A DNA stretch of 33,685 bases from an uncultured Oscillospiraceae bacterium. Lineage in GTDB: Bacteria; Bacillota; Clostridia; Oscillospirales; Oscillospiraceae. The notes under the pieces were generated by a model. It did not search any database. It was not told the origin of the DNA and saw only the letters and a list, made by a program, of their open reading frames with translations. The DNA is taken from positions 1 to 33,685 of the forward strand of contig CANPVS010000023.1 of assembly GCA_947581795.1 (NCBI GenBank), written 5' to 3'. A program made the position numbers and the translations under genes. How positions within the stretch are numbered: position 1 is the stretch's first letter; each line of letters opens with the position of its first letter. This document shows positions 22,462 through 30,386 of the stretch, piece after piece.

Positions 22462-23492
22462 CAGCTGTCCCGGAACTCCGCCAGGATGTCGTCCAGGGAA
22501 TAGTCGTCGAACCCGGCGTCCGCCTCCGGCTTCTTGGCCGGGGCCGGGGCCTTGGGCTGGGGTGCCTTGGGCGCGGCCGCCGTCTTCTTCACGGGCAGCT
22601 CCAGATCAAGACCGTCGCCTTCAGGTACCGGCGCGGGCGCGGCCTTTTTGACCGGCCGGGGCGCGGGTTTTGCCTCTGCCTTGGGGGCGGGCGCAGGCGC
22701 AGGCTCGGGCTCGGGCTCGTCCTCCTCCGCGCCGCCGAAGCTCCACTCCGCGAAGGGGTCGGTCGGGTCGGCGGGGCGCAGCTCGTCGGCCAGGCTCCGG
22801 TGCTCGCCCCTATCCCGATGGGGGATGGCGGCGTACATGTCCTCCCGGGCCTGCTTGGCCGCCTGACGGGCGGCCCGGCGGCTGGTCTTGGCGGGGGCGG
22901 GCTCGGGCTCAGGCTCGTACTCCTGGTCATACTCCTCGTCCCCGTAGTACTCCTCTTCCTCCATGTCCAGCTCGGACCGGCGGGGCTGCCGCCGGCGGGC
23001 CTTGGCGGGCCGGCGCTTTTCCTCCTTGGGCAGTTCCATGGGGTCCCGGTAAATGATCACATGCAGGCAGAACAGGATGCCGCAGATGGTGATGAAGATG
23101 TCCGCCACATTGAACACGGTGAAGGAGAATATCTCGAACTCGAACATGTCCACCACGTAGCCGAACAGTACCCTATCAATGCAGTTGCCCAGGGCGCCGG
23201 CGGCCACCAGCACGCTGGTCCAGCGGCCGAAGCGGGTGCGGATGATCTCCATGTTGATGAGCACGATGATACCGATGATGAACAGGGCCGACACACCGAT
23301 CAGAAGCCACTTGGCGTCGGCCAGGATGCTGAAGGCCGCGCCGGTGTTCTGCACGTTGGTCATGTGCAGGATACCGGGGATCAGCTCCACGCACTGGTCC
23401 CCCACGGCGTCCAGGGGGATGTGGTTGACGGTCCAGAACTTTACCGCCTGGTCCAGAATGAGGACCACCACGGCGGCTATCGCATAGATCAC
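22461..23492 (-). CDS. lspA: Lipoprotein signal peptidase LspA with long disordered C-terminal extension
   Basis: LspA (signal peptidase II) cleaves the signal peptide of diacylglyceryl-modified prolipoproteins. Residues 1-150 form the complete enzyme: four membrane helices, NTGAAFSIL at 49-57, GNCIDR at 102-107, and the catalytic aspartates D115 (GYVVD) and D131 (FNVAD). Bacterial LspA normally ends near residue 160. Here about 190 further residues follow: a basic stretch, an acidic Glu/Tyr stretch (EEEEYYGDEEYDQEYEPE), Pro/Ala/Lys-rich linkers, and an acidic end DDYSLDDILAEFRDS. The tail is cytosolic if the topology is standard. The start is GTG at 23492 with GGAGG eight bases upstream. The gene lies between ileS and rluD, overlapping rluD by one base. 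Confidence 0.93.
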   Translation of the reverse strand: MIYAIAAVVVLILDQAVKFWTVNHIPLDAVGDQCVELIPGILHMTNVQNTGAAFSILADAKWLLIGVSALFIIGIIVLINMEIIRTRFGRWTSVLVAAGALGNCIDRVLFGYVVDMFEFEIFSFTVFNVADIFITICGILFCLHVIIYRDPMELPKEEKRRPAKARRRQPRRSELDMEEEEYYGDEEYDQEYEPEPEPAPAKTSRRAARQAAKQAREDMYAAIPHRDRGEHRSLADELRPADPTDPFAEWSFGGAEEDEPEPEPAPAPAPKAEAKPAPRPVKKAAPAPVPEGDGLDLELPVKKTAAAPKAPQPKAPAPAKKPEADAGFDDYSLDDILAEFRDS

Positions 23493-23529
23493 GGTTCGTT
23501 CCTCCTGTATCTTCCGGGAAAGCGAAAAC

Positions 23530-26352
23530 TCACTTTCCTTCTATATTGCGCATGGCGCGTGCGCAGCGGGCGCACAGCTCGGGGTAGGCGCTGTCGGAGC
23601 CCACATCGGCGCTGTGGGTCCAGCAGCGGGGGCATTTGGGCAGGGCGGAGGGGGCCACCTCCACGGTCACGCCGGGCACCTCGGTGCCGGCCCAGCCGGG
23701 GCCCTCCCCGTCGGTGAATTCCGCCTCGGAGACGATGAACAGACTCTCCAGGGGCCGGGCCGCGATGGGCGCCATGGCCTTTTTGGCCTCCGGACCCACG
23801 TGGATGGTGACCTTGGCCTCCAGGGGCTTGCCGATGATCTTGTCGGCCCGGGCCAGCTCCAGGGCCTTGTTCACGTCGTCCCGGAGGCGCAGGCTGTCGG
23901 CCCAGAGGGCCGCCTCGTCCTCGGGAAGCTTCCAGGCCTCGTGGGCGGCGGGCATGTCGTTGAGCATCACGTGGCGGGCGTCGTCCGAGGCCCTGTGGGG
24001 CATGGCCAGCCATATCTCGTTGGAGGTGAAGGCCAGGATGGGGGCCAGCAGCCGCACCATGCTGTCCAGCACGTGCCACATGGCGGTCTGGGCGGCGAGA
24101 CGGGCTTTGCTATGGGGGGCCTCGCAGTACAGCCGGTCCTTCACGATGTTCATATAGACGTTGGACATGTCCACCACGCAGAAATTGTGGATGGCGTAGG
24201 TGACGGACCAGAACTCGTATTTATCATACCCGGCCAGGCACTTGTCGATGAGGGCGGCGGTCCGGTCCAGGGCCCAGCGGTCGATACCCTCCAGCTCCTC
24301 CAGGGGCAGCATGTCCTTGCCCGGGTCGAAGCCGTCCAGGTTGCCCAGCAGGAACCGGGCGGTGTTGCGGATCTTCAGGTACTTGTCGGACAGCTGCTTG
24401 AAGATGGCGTCGGAGCAGCGCATATCCAGCCGGAAATCCGCGCTGGCGGCCCAGAGGCGGCACAGGTCCGCGCCGTATTTCTCGGTGAGCTCGTCGGGGG
24501 CCACGCCGTTTCCAAGGCTCTTGTGCATGGCCCGGCCCTCGCCGTCCACGGTCCAGCCGTGGCAGAGAACGGCCTTATAGGGGGCCTGGCCCCGGGTGGC
24601 CACGGCGGTGAGCAGGCTGGACTGGAACCAGCCCCGGAACTGGTCGCCGCCCTCCAGATAGAGGTCCGCGGGCCAGACACCGGGGGCGTCCAGCTCCATG
24701 GATGCCACGTGGGTGGAGCCGGAGTCGAACCAGCCGTCCAGGGTGTCGGTCTCCTTCTCGGTGACCTTGCCGCCGCAGTGGGGGCAGACGAAGCCCTTGG
24801 GCAGCAGCTCCTCCACGGACAGGTCGAACCAGGCGTTGGAACCCTTCTCGCCGAATATCTTAGAAACGTTTTCGATGGTCTCGGGGGTGCATATGGGCTT
24901 TCCGCAGTCGGCGCAGTAGAACACGGGGATGGGCAGGCCCCAGCGGCGCTGGCGGCTGATGCACCAGTCGGCCCGCTCCCGGATCATGCTCTCCATCCGG
25001 TCCGCGCCCCACTCGGGGTTCCACTGGACCTTGCGGGCGGCCCGGACCGCGTCCTCCTTGAAGGCGTCCACGGAGCAGAACCACTGGTCCGTGGCCCGGA
25101 AGATGATGGGATTCTTGCACCGCCAGCAGTGGGGATAGGAGTGGGTGATGTCCTCGGAGGCCAGAATGGCATTGCAGGCCACCAGGTCCGCAAAAATGGG
25201 CTCATGGGCCTTCAGCACGCTGAGGCCCTCGTATTTCCCGGCGTCGGCGGTGAAGCGGCCGGAATCGTCCACGTTCACCACCAGGTCCTTCCCGGAGGGG
25301 ATCTGGGGGTACTTCTGGCAGACGAAGAAGTCGTCCGCGCCGTAGGCCGGGGCGGTGTGGACGCAGCCGGTGCCGGCGTCCAGGGTGACGTGGTCGCCCA
25401 GGATGACCAGACTGGTCTGGTCGAAAAGGGGGTGCTGGGCGGTCATCAGCTCCAGGTCGGCGCCCTTGAAGGTGGCCAGGACCTCTTTTACTTCCAGGCC
25501 GGCCTTCTGGAGGACGGATTCCGCCAGCTCCTTGGCCATGATGTAGACCTCGCCGTTGGAGGCGCGGGTCATGGTGTAGTCGTAAGCGGGGTTCAGACAG
25601 ATGGCCAGGTTCCCCGGAATGGTCCAGGTGGTGGTGGTCCAGATGACGAAGTAGACGTTGTCCAGGGGCTCGATGGCGCTGAGCCTGCCCAGGTCGTCCT
25701 TCACCCGGAACTTCACGAAGATGGTGGTGACGGGGTCGTCGGCGTACTCGATCTCCGCCTCGGCCAGGGCCGTCTCGTCCTTGGGACACCAGTAGACGGG
25801 TTTCTTGCCCTTGTAGATATAGCCCTTCTCATACATCCGGCCGAAGACCTTGACCTCCTGGGCCTCAAACTTGGGGTCCATGGTCCGGTAGGGGTGCTCC
25901 CAGTCGCCCAGCACGCCCAGGCGCTTGAAGCCGTTTCTCTGCACGTCCAGATAGTGCTCGGCGTAGGCGTGGCAGGCGGTGCGGAACTCCGATACGCTCA
26001 TGGCCTTGTGGTTGAGCTTCTGCTCCTTGATGATGGCCGACTCGATGGGCATGCCGTGGTTGTCCCAGCCGGGGGTATAGGGCACCTGGAAGCCTGCCAT
26101 GGACTTGTAGCGGTTGATGAAGTCCTTCAGGCACTTGTTGAGGGCGGTGCCCATGTGCAGGTTGCCGTTGGAAAAGGGAGGGCCGTCGTGGAGGATGAAC
26201 AGGGGCTTGCCCTCGTTCTTTTTGAGCATCTCGTGGTAAAGATCCAGCTCCTCCCAGGCTTTGAGCATATCCGGCTCCCGCTTGGGAAGGCCCGCGCGCA
26301 TGGGAAATTCGGTCTTCGGAAGGTTCAGTGTAGCGTTGTAATCGGTGGGCAT
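23530..26352 (-). CDS. ileS: Isoleucyl-tRNA synthetase
   Basis: A 940-residue class I synthetase that charges tRNA-Ile. The N-terminal catalytic core has PPFSNGNLHMGTALNK, where the HIGH motif reads HMGT at 66-69 (fourth His replaced by Thr). The CP1 editing domain follows, with WTTTTWTIPGNLA and GTGCVHTAPAYGADD. The KMSKS region reads GRAMHKSLGN, keeping the second Lys. The C-terminal end has the zinc-finger pattern CPRCW...CARC. The start is the ATG at 26352, nine bases after GGAG; a TTG 15 bases earlier is less likely. It follows divIVA and precedes lspA by 37 bases. The upstream gap is only 71 bases, so there is no room for a T-box leader. Confidence 0.97.
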   Translation of the reverse strand: MPTDYNATLNLPKTEFPMRAGLPKREPDMLKAWEELDLYHEMLKKNEGKPLFILHDGPPFSNGNLHMGTALNKCLKDFINRYKSMAGFQVPYTPGWDNHGMPIESAIIKEQKLNHKAMSVSEFRTACHAYAEHYLDVQRNGFKRLGVLGDWEHPYRTMDPKFEAQEVKVFGRMYEKGYIYKGKKPVYWCPKDETALAEAEIEYADDPVTTIFVKFRVKDDLGRLSAIEPLDNVYFVIWTTTTWTIPGNLAICLNPAYDYTMTRASNGEVYIMAKELAESVLQKAGLEVKEVLATFKGADLELMTAQHPLFDQTSLVILGDHVTLDAGTGCVHTAPAYGADDFFVCQKYPQIPSGKDLVVNVDDSGRFTADAGKYEGLSVLKAHEPIFADLVACNAILASEDITHSYPHCWRCKNPIIFRATDQWFCSVDAFKEDAVRAARKVQWNPEWGADRMESMIRERADWCISRQRRWGLPIPVFYCADCGKPICTPETIENVSKIFGEKGSNAWFDLSVEELLPKGFVCPHCGGKVTEKETDTLDGWFDSGSTHVASMELDAPGVWPADLYLEGGDQFRGWFQSSLLTAVATRGQAPYKAVLCHGWTVDGEGRAMHKSLGNGVAPDELTEKYGADLCRLWAASADFRLDMRCSDAIFKQLSDKYLKIRNTARFLLGNLDGFDPGKDMLPLEELEGIDRWALDRTAALIDKCLAGYDKYEFWSVTYAIHNFCVVDMSNVYMNIVKDRLYCEAPHSKARLAAQTAMWHVLDSMVRLLAPILAFTSNEIWLAMPHRASDDARHVMLNDMPAAHEAWKLPEDEAALWADSLRLRDDVNKALELARADKIIGKPLEAKVTIHVGPEAKKAMAPIAARPLESLFIVSEAEFTDGEGPGWAGTEVPGVTVEVAPSALPKCPRCWTHSADVGSDSAYPELCARCARAMRNIEGK

Positions 26353-26386
26353 ATCTCTACTCTCCAAGGCGAAATATAGTGTGGAA

Positions 26387-26409
26387 GGGCGGAGCTTTTT
26401 GCTCCGCCC
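26387..26409 (-). terminator. GC-rich hairpin between divIVA and ileS
   Basis: GGGCGGAGC (26387-26395) and GCTCCGCCC (26401-26409) form a 9-bp perfect stem with a five-base loop. On the transcribed strand it follows the divIVA stop by about 15 bases and has no clear T tract, so it may be a weak terminator, an RNA-processing site or a stabiliser of the divIVA message. Confidence 0.5.
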
Positions 26410-26423
26410 CGAAGGATGTAAGA

Positions 26424-27158
26424 TCAGATGTCGTCGTCGAAGCCTAGATCGTCAAAACTGCGCTTTCTCTTTTTGTCCCGGCCCTTGCCGCCGGCGCTGA
26501 AAAGCCGGGTGGGCTCGTCGGGCTCCTGGGCCTGGGTCTCGGGAGCCTCCTGCTCGGGCTCCGGCTCGTCCAGAGCCGCCTCCGCCGCGGAAGCGGCGAT
26601 GGACCGGACGGTCTCCTCCACGTCCACGGGCTTGGCGGGACCGGGCTCGGGCTGGGCCTCGGGCTCCTCAACAGGCTTTTCCTCGGCCTTGGGCTCCTCG
26701 CCGCCGATGAGCTGCATCTGGCTGAGCTTGTCGTAGAACTCGATCTGCTTCTGGCAGACGGTGCGCATGTGGTCGAAGAAGCGGTTGGTGGCCTTCTTGG
26801 CCTCCTCCAGCTTGGCCTCCTCGTTGGCCATGCCGTCCTCGGTCTCCTTCTTCAGCTTGTTGGCGTAGTCCTGGGCCTCGGCCATGACGGCGTCGGCCTT
26901 CTCCTTGGCGTCGGCCTCCATCTGGGCGCTGACCTTCTGGGCGGAGAGGAACGCCAGGCGCATGGAGTCCTCGGTCTGGCGGTATTCGTCCACCTTCTGG
27001 ACCAGCACCTTCATCTTGCTCTTGAGGGCGGCGTTTTCCTTGCTCAGGGTGGAGAAGTCCGCGGCCAGTTCGTCGAGGAATTCGTCCACCTGCTCCATAT
27101 TATAGCCTTTTCCGGCCCGTTCAAATGCTTTTTCCTGGATATCCTGCGATGTGATCAT
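26424..27158 (-). CDS. divIVA: DivIVA-family cell division / polarity protein
   Basis: A 244-residue coiled-coil protein. The N-terminal lipid-binding domain has the family pattern ITSQDIQEKAFERAGKGYNM followed by VDEFLDELA at about 24-32. Residues 30-130 form a long coiled coil, then comes a Pro/Glu-rich linker, and the protein ends with the basic KGRDKKRKR and an acidic FDDLGFDDDI. DivIVA binds curved membrane at division sites and poles and recruits division and wall-synthesis proteins. It lies 62 bases after sepF and 71 before ileS. The membrane and RNA-associated genes usually found between sepF and divIVA (ylmG, ylmH) are missing. Confidence 0.94.
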   Translation of the reverse strand: MITSQDIQEKAFERAGKGYNMEQVDEFLDELAADFSTLSKENAALKSKMKVLVQKVDEYRQTEDSMRLAFLSAQKVSAQMEADAKEKADAVMAEAQDYANKLKKETEDGMANEEAKLEEAKKATNRFFDHMRTVCQKQIEFYDKLSQMQLIGGEEPKAEEKPVEEPEAQPEPGPAKPVDVEETVRSIAASAAEAALDEPEPEQEAPETQAQEPDEPTRLFSAGGKGRDKKRKRSFDDLGFDDDI

Positions 27159-27220
27159 ATCCCAAACCTTATCCTTTCTCTATTTATGCGGATGCGCCAA
27201 AGCGCAAATATACGTGAGAT

Positions 27221-27742
27221 TCAGATATAGACGCCGTTGTTCTCCAGTTCGTCTATGAGATCGCCCATGATATCCACGTTGAAGGGGGTGATGATGTATG
27301 TATTGATGGCGACCTTCTTGATCTTGCCGTCGTTGGCATAGGCCACGCCGGACAGGAAGTCCACCAGCCTGCGGGCCACGTCCTTGTTGGTGGTCTCCAG
27401 GTTCATAACCACGGTGCGCTTCTCACGCAGGTGGTCCGCGATCTCCGCGGCCTGCTCGAAGCGGTCCGGCTTGGACAGGACCACCTGAACGGCGGTGGTG
27501 GTGTGGATGTTCACCACCTTGTTGTCCTTCTTGGCCGTGGCGCGCTCCTCAAAGACAGGGGCATCCATGTCGTCAAAGGGACTGCGGTGCTCCTGCCGCT
27601 CGGTGCGCTCGGACCGGTCCGTGCGGGGCACAACGATGGTGGGATCGTCGTCCGCGTCCTGAACGCCTTCGCCGCCGAAGAAGTCTTCGTCCTCGTCGTC
27701 ATAGGGTTTCGTCAGCTTTTTCAGTTCGTCCAAAAAACCCAT
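27221..27742 (-). CDS. sepF: Cell division protein SepF
   Basis: A 173-residue protein. The N-terminal amphipathic helix MGFLDELKKL is the membrane anchor, followed by an acidic, Phe-containing linker (DDEDEDFFGGEG) to about residue 70. The C-terminal SepF domain, residues about 75-170, contains VVNIHTTTAVQVVLSKPDRF, EIADHLREKRTVVMNLE and RRLVDFLSGVAYA. SepF tethers FtsZ to the membrane and helps form the septum. The ATG has GGAGG eight bases upstream. It follows yggS by 49 bases, the normal Firmicutes yggS-sepF arrangement. Confidence 0.97.
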   Translation of the reverse strand: MGFLDELKKLTKPYDDEDEDFFGGEGVQDADDDPTIVVPRTDRSERTERQEHRSPFDDMDAPVFEERATAKKDNKVVNIHTTTAVQVVLSKPDRFEQAAEIADHLREKRTVVMNLETTNKDVARRLVDFLSGVAYANDGKIKKVAINTYIITPFNVDIMGDLIDELENNGVYI

Positions 27743-27791
27743 GGTGGGTGCCTCCTGCTTTCACGTATTTCTTTCTTCTGTTGTGGGGAAG

Positions 27792-28466
27792 TTATTGATA
27801 GTTTCGGGGGCCGAACAGGCAAGTGCCCACCCGGACCATGTTGGCCCCGGCCCGGATGGCGTCCTCGTAGTCGTCGGACATGCCCATGGACAGAAAATCC
27901 ATAGATACATTATCGTATTTTTTGGGTGTATTGTCAACAAAAAGGTGTGCCATTGGGTCAAAATAAGCCCTGGAATTTTCTGCCGGGGGGATGGCCATCA
28001 AGCCCCGGACCCGCACGCCCGGTGTGAGGGCGGCGGCCTCCAGAAGGGACCCCAGCATCTCGGGCAGCGCCCCGGATTTGCCGGCTTCCCGGCCGATATT
28101 GACCTCCAGGAGCACGTCCTGGACCGCGCCGAGGGCTTTGGCCCGCCGGCCGATCTCCATGAGCAGGGGGGCGGAGTCCACGGACTGGATCAGGTCCACC
28201 CTCCCGGCCACGTATTTCACCTTGTTGGTCTGCAGGCCGCCGATGATGTGGATCTGGGCGCCCTCATAGGCGCCCTGGGCGCTCTTTTCCCGGTACTCCT
28301 GGACGTAGTTCTCGCCTACGGCCGTGAGCCCGGCCTGCACGGCCTCTTTGATGAGCTCCGCCGGTTTCGTCTTGGCGGCGCCCACCAATATCACCTGCCG
28401 CCCGCCGGCGGCCTTTTCTATGTTCTCCCGGATCACGTCCAGGCGCTGCTGTAGTGTGAGCTCCAT
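27792..28466 (-). CDS. yggS: YggS/PLPBP-family pyridoxal phosphate homeostasis protein
   Basis: A 224-residue TIM-barrel protein that binds pyridoxal 5'-phosphate and maintains PLP and amino-acid balance without known catalysis. The PLP-binding lysine is probably K32 in VGAAKTKP; the GENYVQEYREK segment at 51-61 and IIGGLQTNK at 74-82 follow the family. The C-terminal end has DFLSMGMSDDYEDAI and VRVGTCLFGPR, which hold the phosphate. It lies 15 bases after the HlyD-like gene and 49 before sepF. The start at 28466 has AAGGAG upstream. Confidence 0.96.
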   Translation of the reverse strand: MELTLQQRLDVIRENIEKAAGGRQVILVGAAKTKPAELIKEAVQAGLTAVGENYVQEYREKSAQGAYEGAQIHIIGGLQTNKVKYVAGRVDLIQSVDSAPLLMEIGRRAKALGAVQDVLLEVNIGREAGKSGALPEMLGSLLEAAALTPGVRVRGLMAIPPAENSRAYFDPMAHLFVDNTPKKYDNVSMDFLSMGMSDDYEDAIRAGANMVRVGTCLFGPRNYQ

Positions 28467-28481
28467 CTCTCTGTCCGCTCC

Positions 28482-29993
28482 TTATGAGAAGACCCGGCCG
28501 TTGTAGAGGTCCCGGGCCCGGAGGATGACCTCGTTGCCCTCCCGGAGGGCGTCGGTGCCCTCGCTGGAGAGGAGGCAGTATTCCTCCCCGGCGTAGACCA
28601 TGCTGACCAGCTTCCGCTCGGCCTGCAGGCCCGTCATGGTGAACACGCAAAGCCTGTCCTGGGCGTCCGGGTTTTCCGGGTCGTATTCGTAGTAGTTGGC
28701 CGCGGCGTACCCATGGCTGCCAACGGTGACGGTGCCGCCGCCGGCGGAGGTGTCCGGGGCCTCGTCCTCCGCGGTCCAGGGCCAGCAGAACACCACCAGC
28801 CGCCGCTTGGGCCGGTCGTCCTCCTCGCTTCCCGACTCCACCCCCAGGGGCAGGTCGCCGTAGCGGCTGGCGGAGCCGATCTCGGACACGAAGGCCTCCC
28901 GGGACACGCCGTTCAGGTCCAGGGTGACGGTCTGGCCCTCCTCCAGGGCGGCGCCGTCGGCGTCGGAGAGATACCCGGCGTAATAGCGGTAGAGGCCCTT
29001 CAGGGGCACACGCAGGCCGGTGTATTCCTCGTAGATGAGCTCGGCGTTCACGGCCCGGACGGCCAGCATGTCCGCCATGCCCTTCTCAATGCGGAAGATG
29101 ACGATCTGCTCGCTGCCCTCGGCCCGGCCCACGTAGTCCACCTCCGCGTCCAGGGTGCCGCTGTAGTAGCGGCCGAAGGACAGCTCCACATCCTGTCCGG
29201 GGAGCATGGTCCGGCCGTATTCCTGGGGGATGATGCCCACGTAGTACCAGTCGTAGGAGGTGATGAGCTTGCCGAGGGAGCTGTTGTCCACCACCCGCTC
29301 GGCGGCGATCAGCTCCCGCAGGGCGCTGGGGGTCAGGTCCTGGGCATAGGCGGGGTCAACGCCCTCATAGCCGTCCACCACGGAGGAGAAGGTGCCGCTC
29401 TGGCTCACGGTGATGGGGGTGGTGTCGCCGGCGCTGGTGCGCTTGAGCTCGTCGTACTCCTCCTGGAGCTGGGCCAGGTACTCCTCGGAGGTGTCGGTGC
29501 CGGCGTCGGAGGGGAAGATGAGCCCCGAGAGCACCCCGGCCCGGGCGTCCACCTCGGACAGGTCTCCGCCCCGCAGGCAGGAGGAAAGGCCTGTCAGCGC
29601 GCTGAAGACGGTCTCCTCCCGGTTGCCGGCGGCCTGGACCGTGTTTGACTCGCCGGAGGCCACGTCCTCGATCTCCCGGCTCAGAAGATGCAGCCGGGAG
29701 GCGCGCTCCAGCGCCTCCTCGGAGCTGTAGGCCACGGCCACCTCCTGGCCGCCGGCCACCTTTGAACCGTCCTCGGCGGTGACCTCTATGTACTGTTCCC
29801 TGCTGTTGATGAGCAGCTCATTGCGGATCACCAGCCCGCTCATGGGGGCGGACTCGCTCATGGAGGCCGTCACGGTCAGGGCGGTGCGCACCGGGTTGGA
29901 GGCCCGGTGGACGATATATACGGTCAGGTAGGCCGCCAGCGCGATGAACACCAGCAGGGAGGTGACCTTCATGAGAGCGTCGGTCTTTTTCAA
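28482..29993 (-). CDS. HlyD-like membrane-anchored protein of the sepF-yggS cluster
   Basis: A 503-residue protein with one N-terminal membrane helix (about 11-29, [19 protein letters not shown]) and a large extracytoplasmic part. It resembles proteins found before yggS-sepF in Clostridia and labelled HlyD-family efflux adaptor. A beta-rich barrel-sandwich start ([20 protein letters not shown]) and a helical hairpin region near 90-185 ([13 protein letters not shown]) support an adaptor-like fold. No partner ABC or RND pump is nearby, so export is not supported. The start is uncertain: TTG at 29993 overlaps the hfq stop by four bases, and ATG at 29972 is an alternative. A division or envelope role is suggested by position only. 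Confidence 0.75.
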   Translation of the reverse strand: MKKTDALMKVTSLLVFIALAAYLTVYIVHRASNPVRTALTVTASMSESAPMSGLVIRNELLINSREQYIEVTAEDGSKVAGGQEVAVAYSSEEALERASRLHLLSREIEDVASGESNTVQAAGNREETVFSALTGLSSCLRGGDLSEVDARAGVLSGLIFPSDAGTDTSEEYLAQLQEEYDELKRTSAGDTTPITVSQSGTFSSVVDGYEGVDPAYAQDLTPSALRELIAAERVVDNSSLGKLITSYDWYYVGIIPQEYGRTMLPGQDVELSFGRYYSGTLDAEVDYVGRAEGSEQIVIFRIEKGMADMLAVRAVNAELIYEEYTGLRVPLKGLYRYYAGYLSDADGAALEEGQTVTLDLNGVSREAFVSEIGSASRYGDLPLGVESGSEEDDRPKRRLVVFCWPWTAEDEAPDTSAGGGTVTVGSHGYAAANYYEYDPENPDAQDRLCVFTMTGLQAERKLVSMVYAGEEYCLLSSEGTDALREGNEVILRARDLYNGRVFS

Positions 29994-30226
29994 AGAGCCT
30001 GCATGTCCTCCGTCATGGATATGGCGCGGGCCGGGGCGATGGTGGAGATGGCGTGCTTATAGATCATCTGCTGCTTGCCGTCGGAGTCCACGAACACCAC
30101 GAAGGAATCGAAGCCCCGGACCGTGCCCCGCAGCTGGAAGCCGTTGACGAGGAACACGGTGACCATGATCCGTTCCCGGCGCGCCTGGTTCAAAAAAGCG
30201 TCCTGAAGATTCTGTGTTTTCTGCAT
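29990..30226 (-). CDS. hfq: RNA chaperone Hfq
   Basis: A 78-residue Sm-like protein that forms a hexameric ring and pairs small RNAs with messages. The Sm1 segment [20 protein letters not shown] spans 25-44, and the Sm2 motif YKHAISTI is at 56-63, with K57 and H58 of the RNA-binding proximal face. The start at 30226 is chosen because the Hfq domain begins there ([13 protein letters not shown]) and an AAGGGA site precedes it; an earlier in-frame ATG would add eleven non-conserved residues. It follows miaA, as in many bacteria, but with its own promoter, and overlaps the HlyD-like gene by four bases. Confidence 0.96.
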   Translation of the reverse strand: MQKTQNLQDAFLNQARRERIMVTVFLVNGFQLRGTVRGFDSFVVFVDSDGKQQMIYKHAISTIAPARAISMTEDMQAL

Positions 30227-30268
30227 CTTTTCCGTCCCTTCCGGGGCGGGAGAACTCAATTAAAAATA

Positions 30269-30297
30269 ATTGTATCATATAACGCCGCCCCGTAAAA
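30269..30297 (-). promoter_or_regulatory. Putative extended -10 promoter of hfq
   Basis: On the minus strand -35 TTTTAC (30297-30292), a 17-base spacer and -10 TACAAT (30274-30269), preceded by TGA as an extended -10 element. The start would fall about 35 bases before the hfq ATG. Two TTGTACA repeats lie just upstream at 30306-30327 and may be part of its control. Confidence 0.6.
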
Positions 30298-30366
30298 TAG
30301 TGATTTTGTACAAATTCCGTTGTACAGCGCCTATATTACGGCTTTTCGGGGGGCGAATGGAGACGA

Positions 30367-30386
30367 AGCCCGTCGAGGGACGGGCT
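30367..30386 (-). terminator. Hairpin overlapping the miaA stop codon
   Basis: AGCCCGTC (30367-30374) and GACGGGCT (30379-30386) pair perfectly with a four-base loop, and the right arm includes part of the miaA stop. On the transcribed strand it is followed by CTTCGTCT rather than a T run, so termination would be partial. Confidence 0.5.

Noticed and set aside
22461-23040. LspA tail as a separate fused gene
   Set aside because: The tail has no domain and no internal ribosome binding site or start; it is low-complexity and best read as a disordered extension.
23614-26379. A 921-codon open frame antisense to ileS
   Set aside because: It is the mirror of the well-supported isoleucyl-tRNA synthetase frame, a common by-product of high GC third positions; it shows no family motif.
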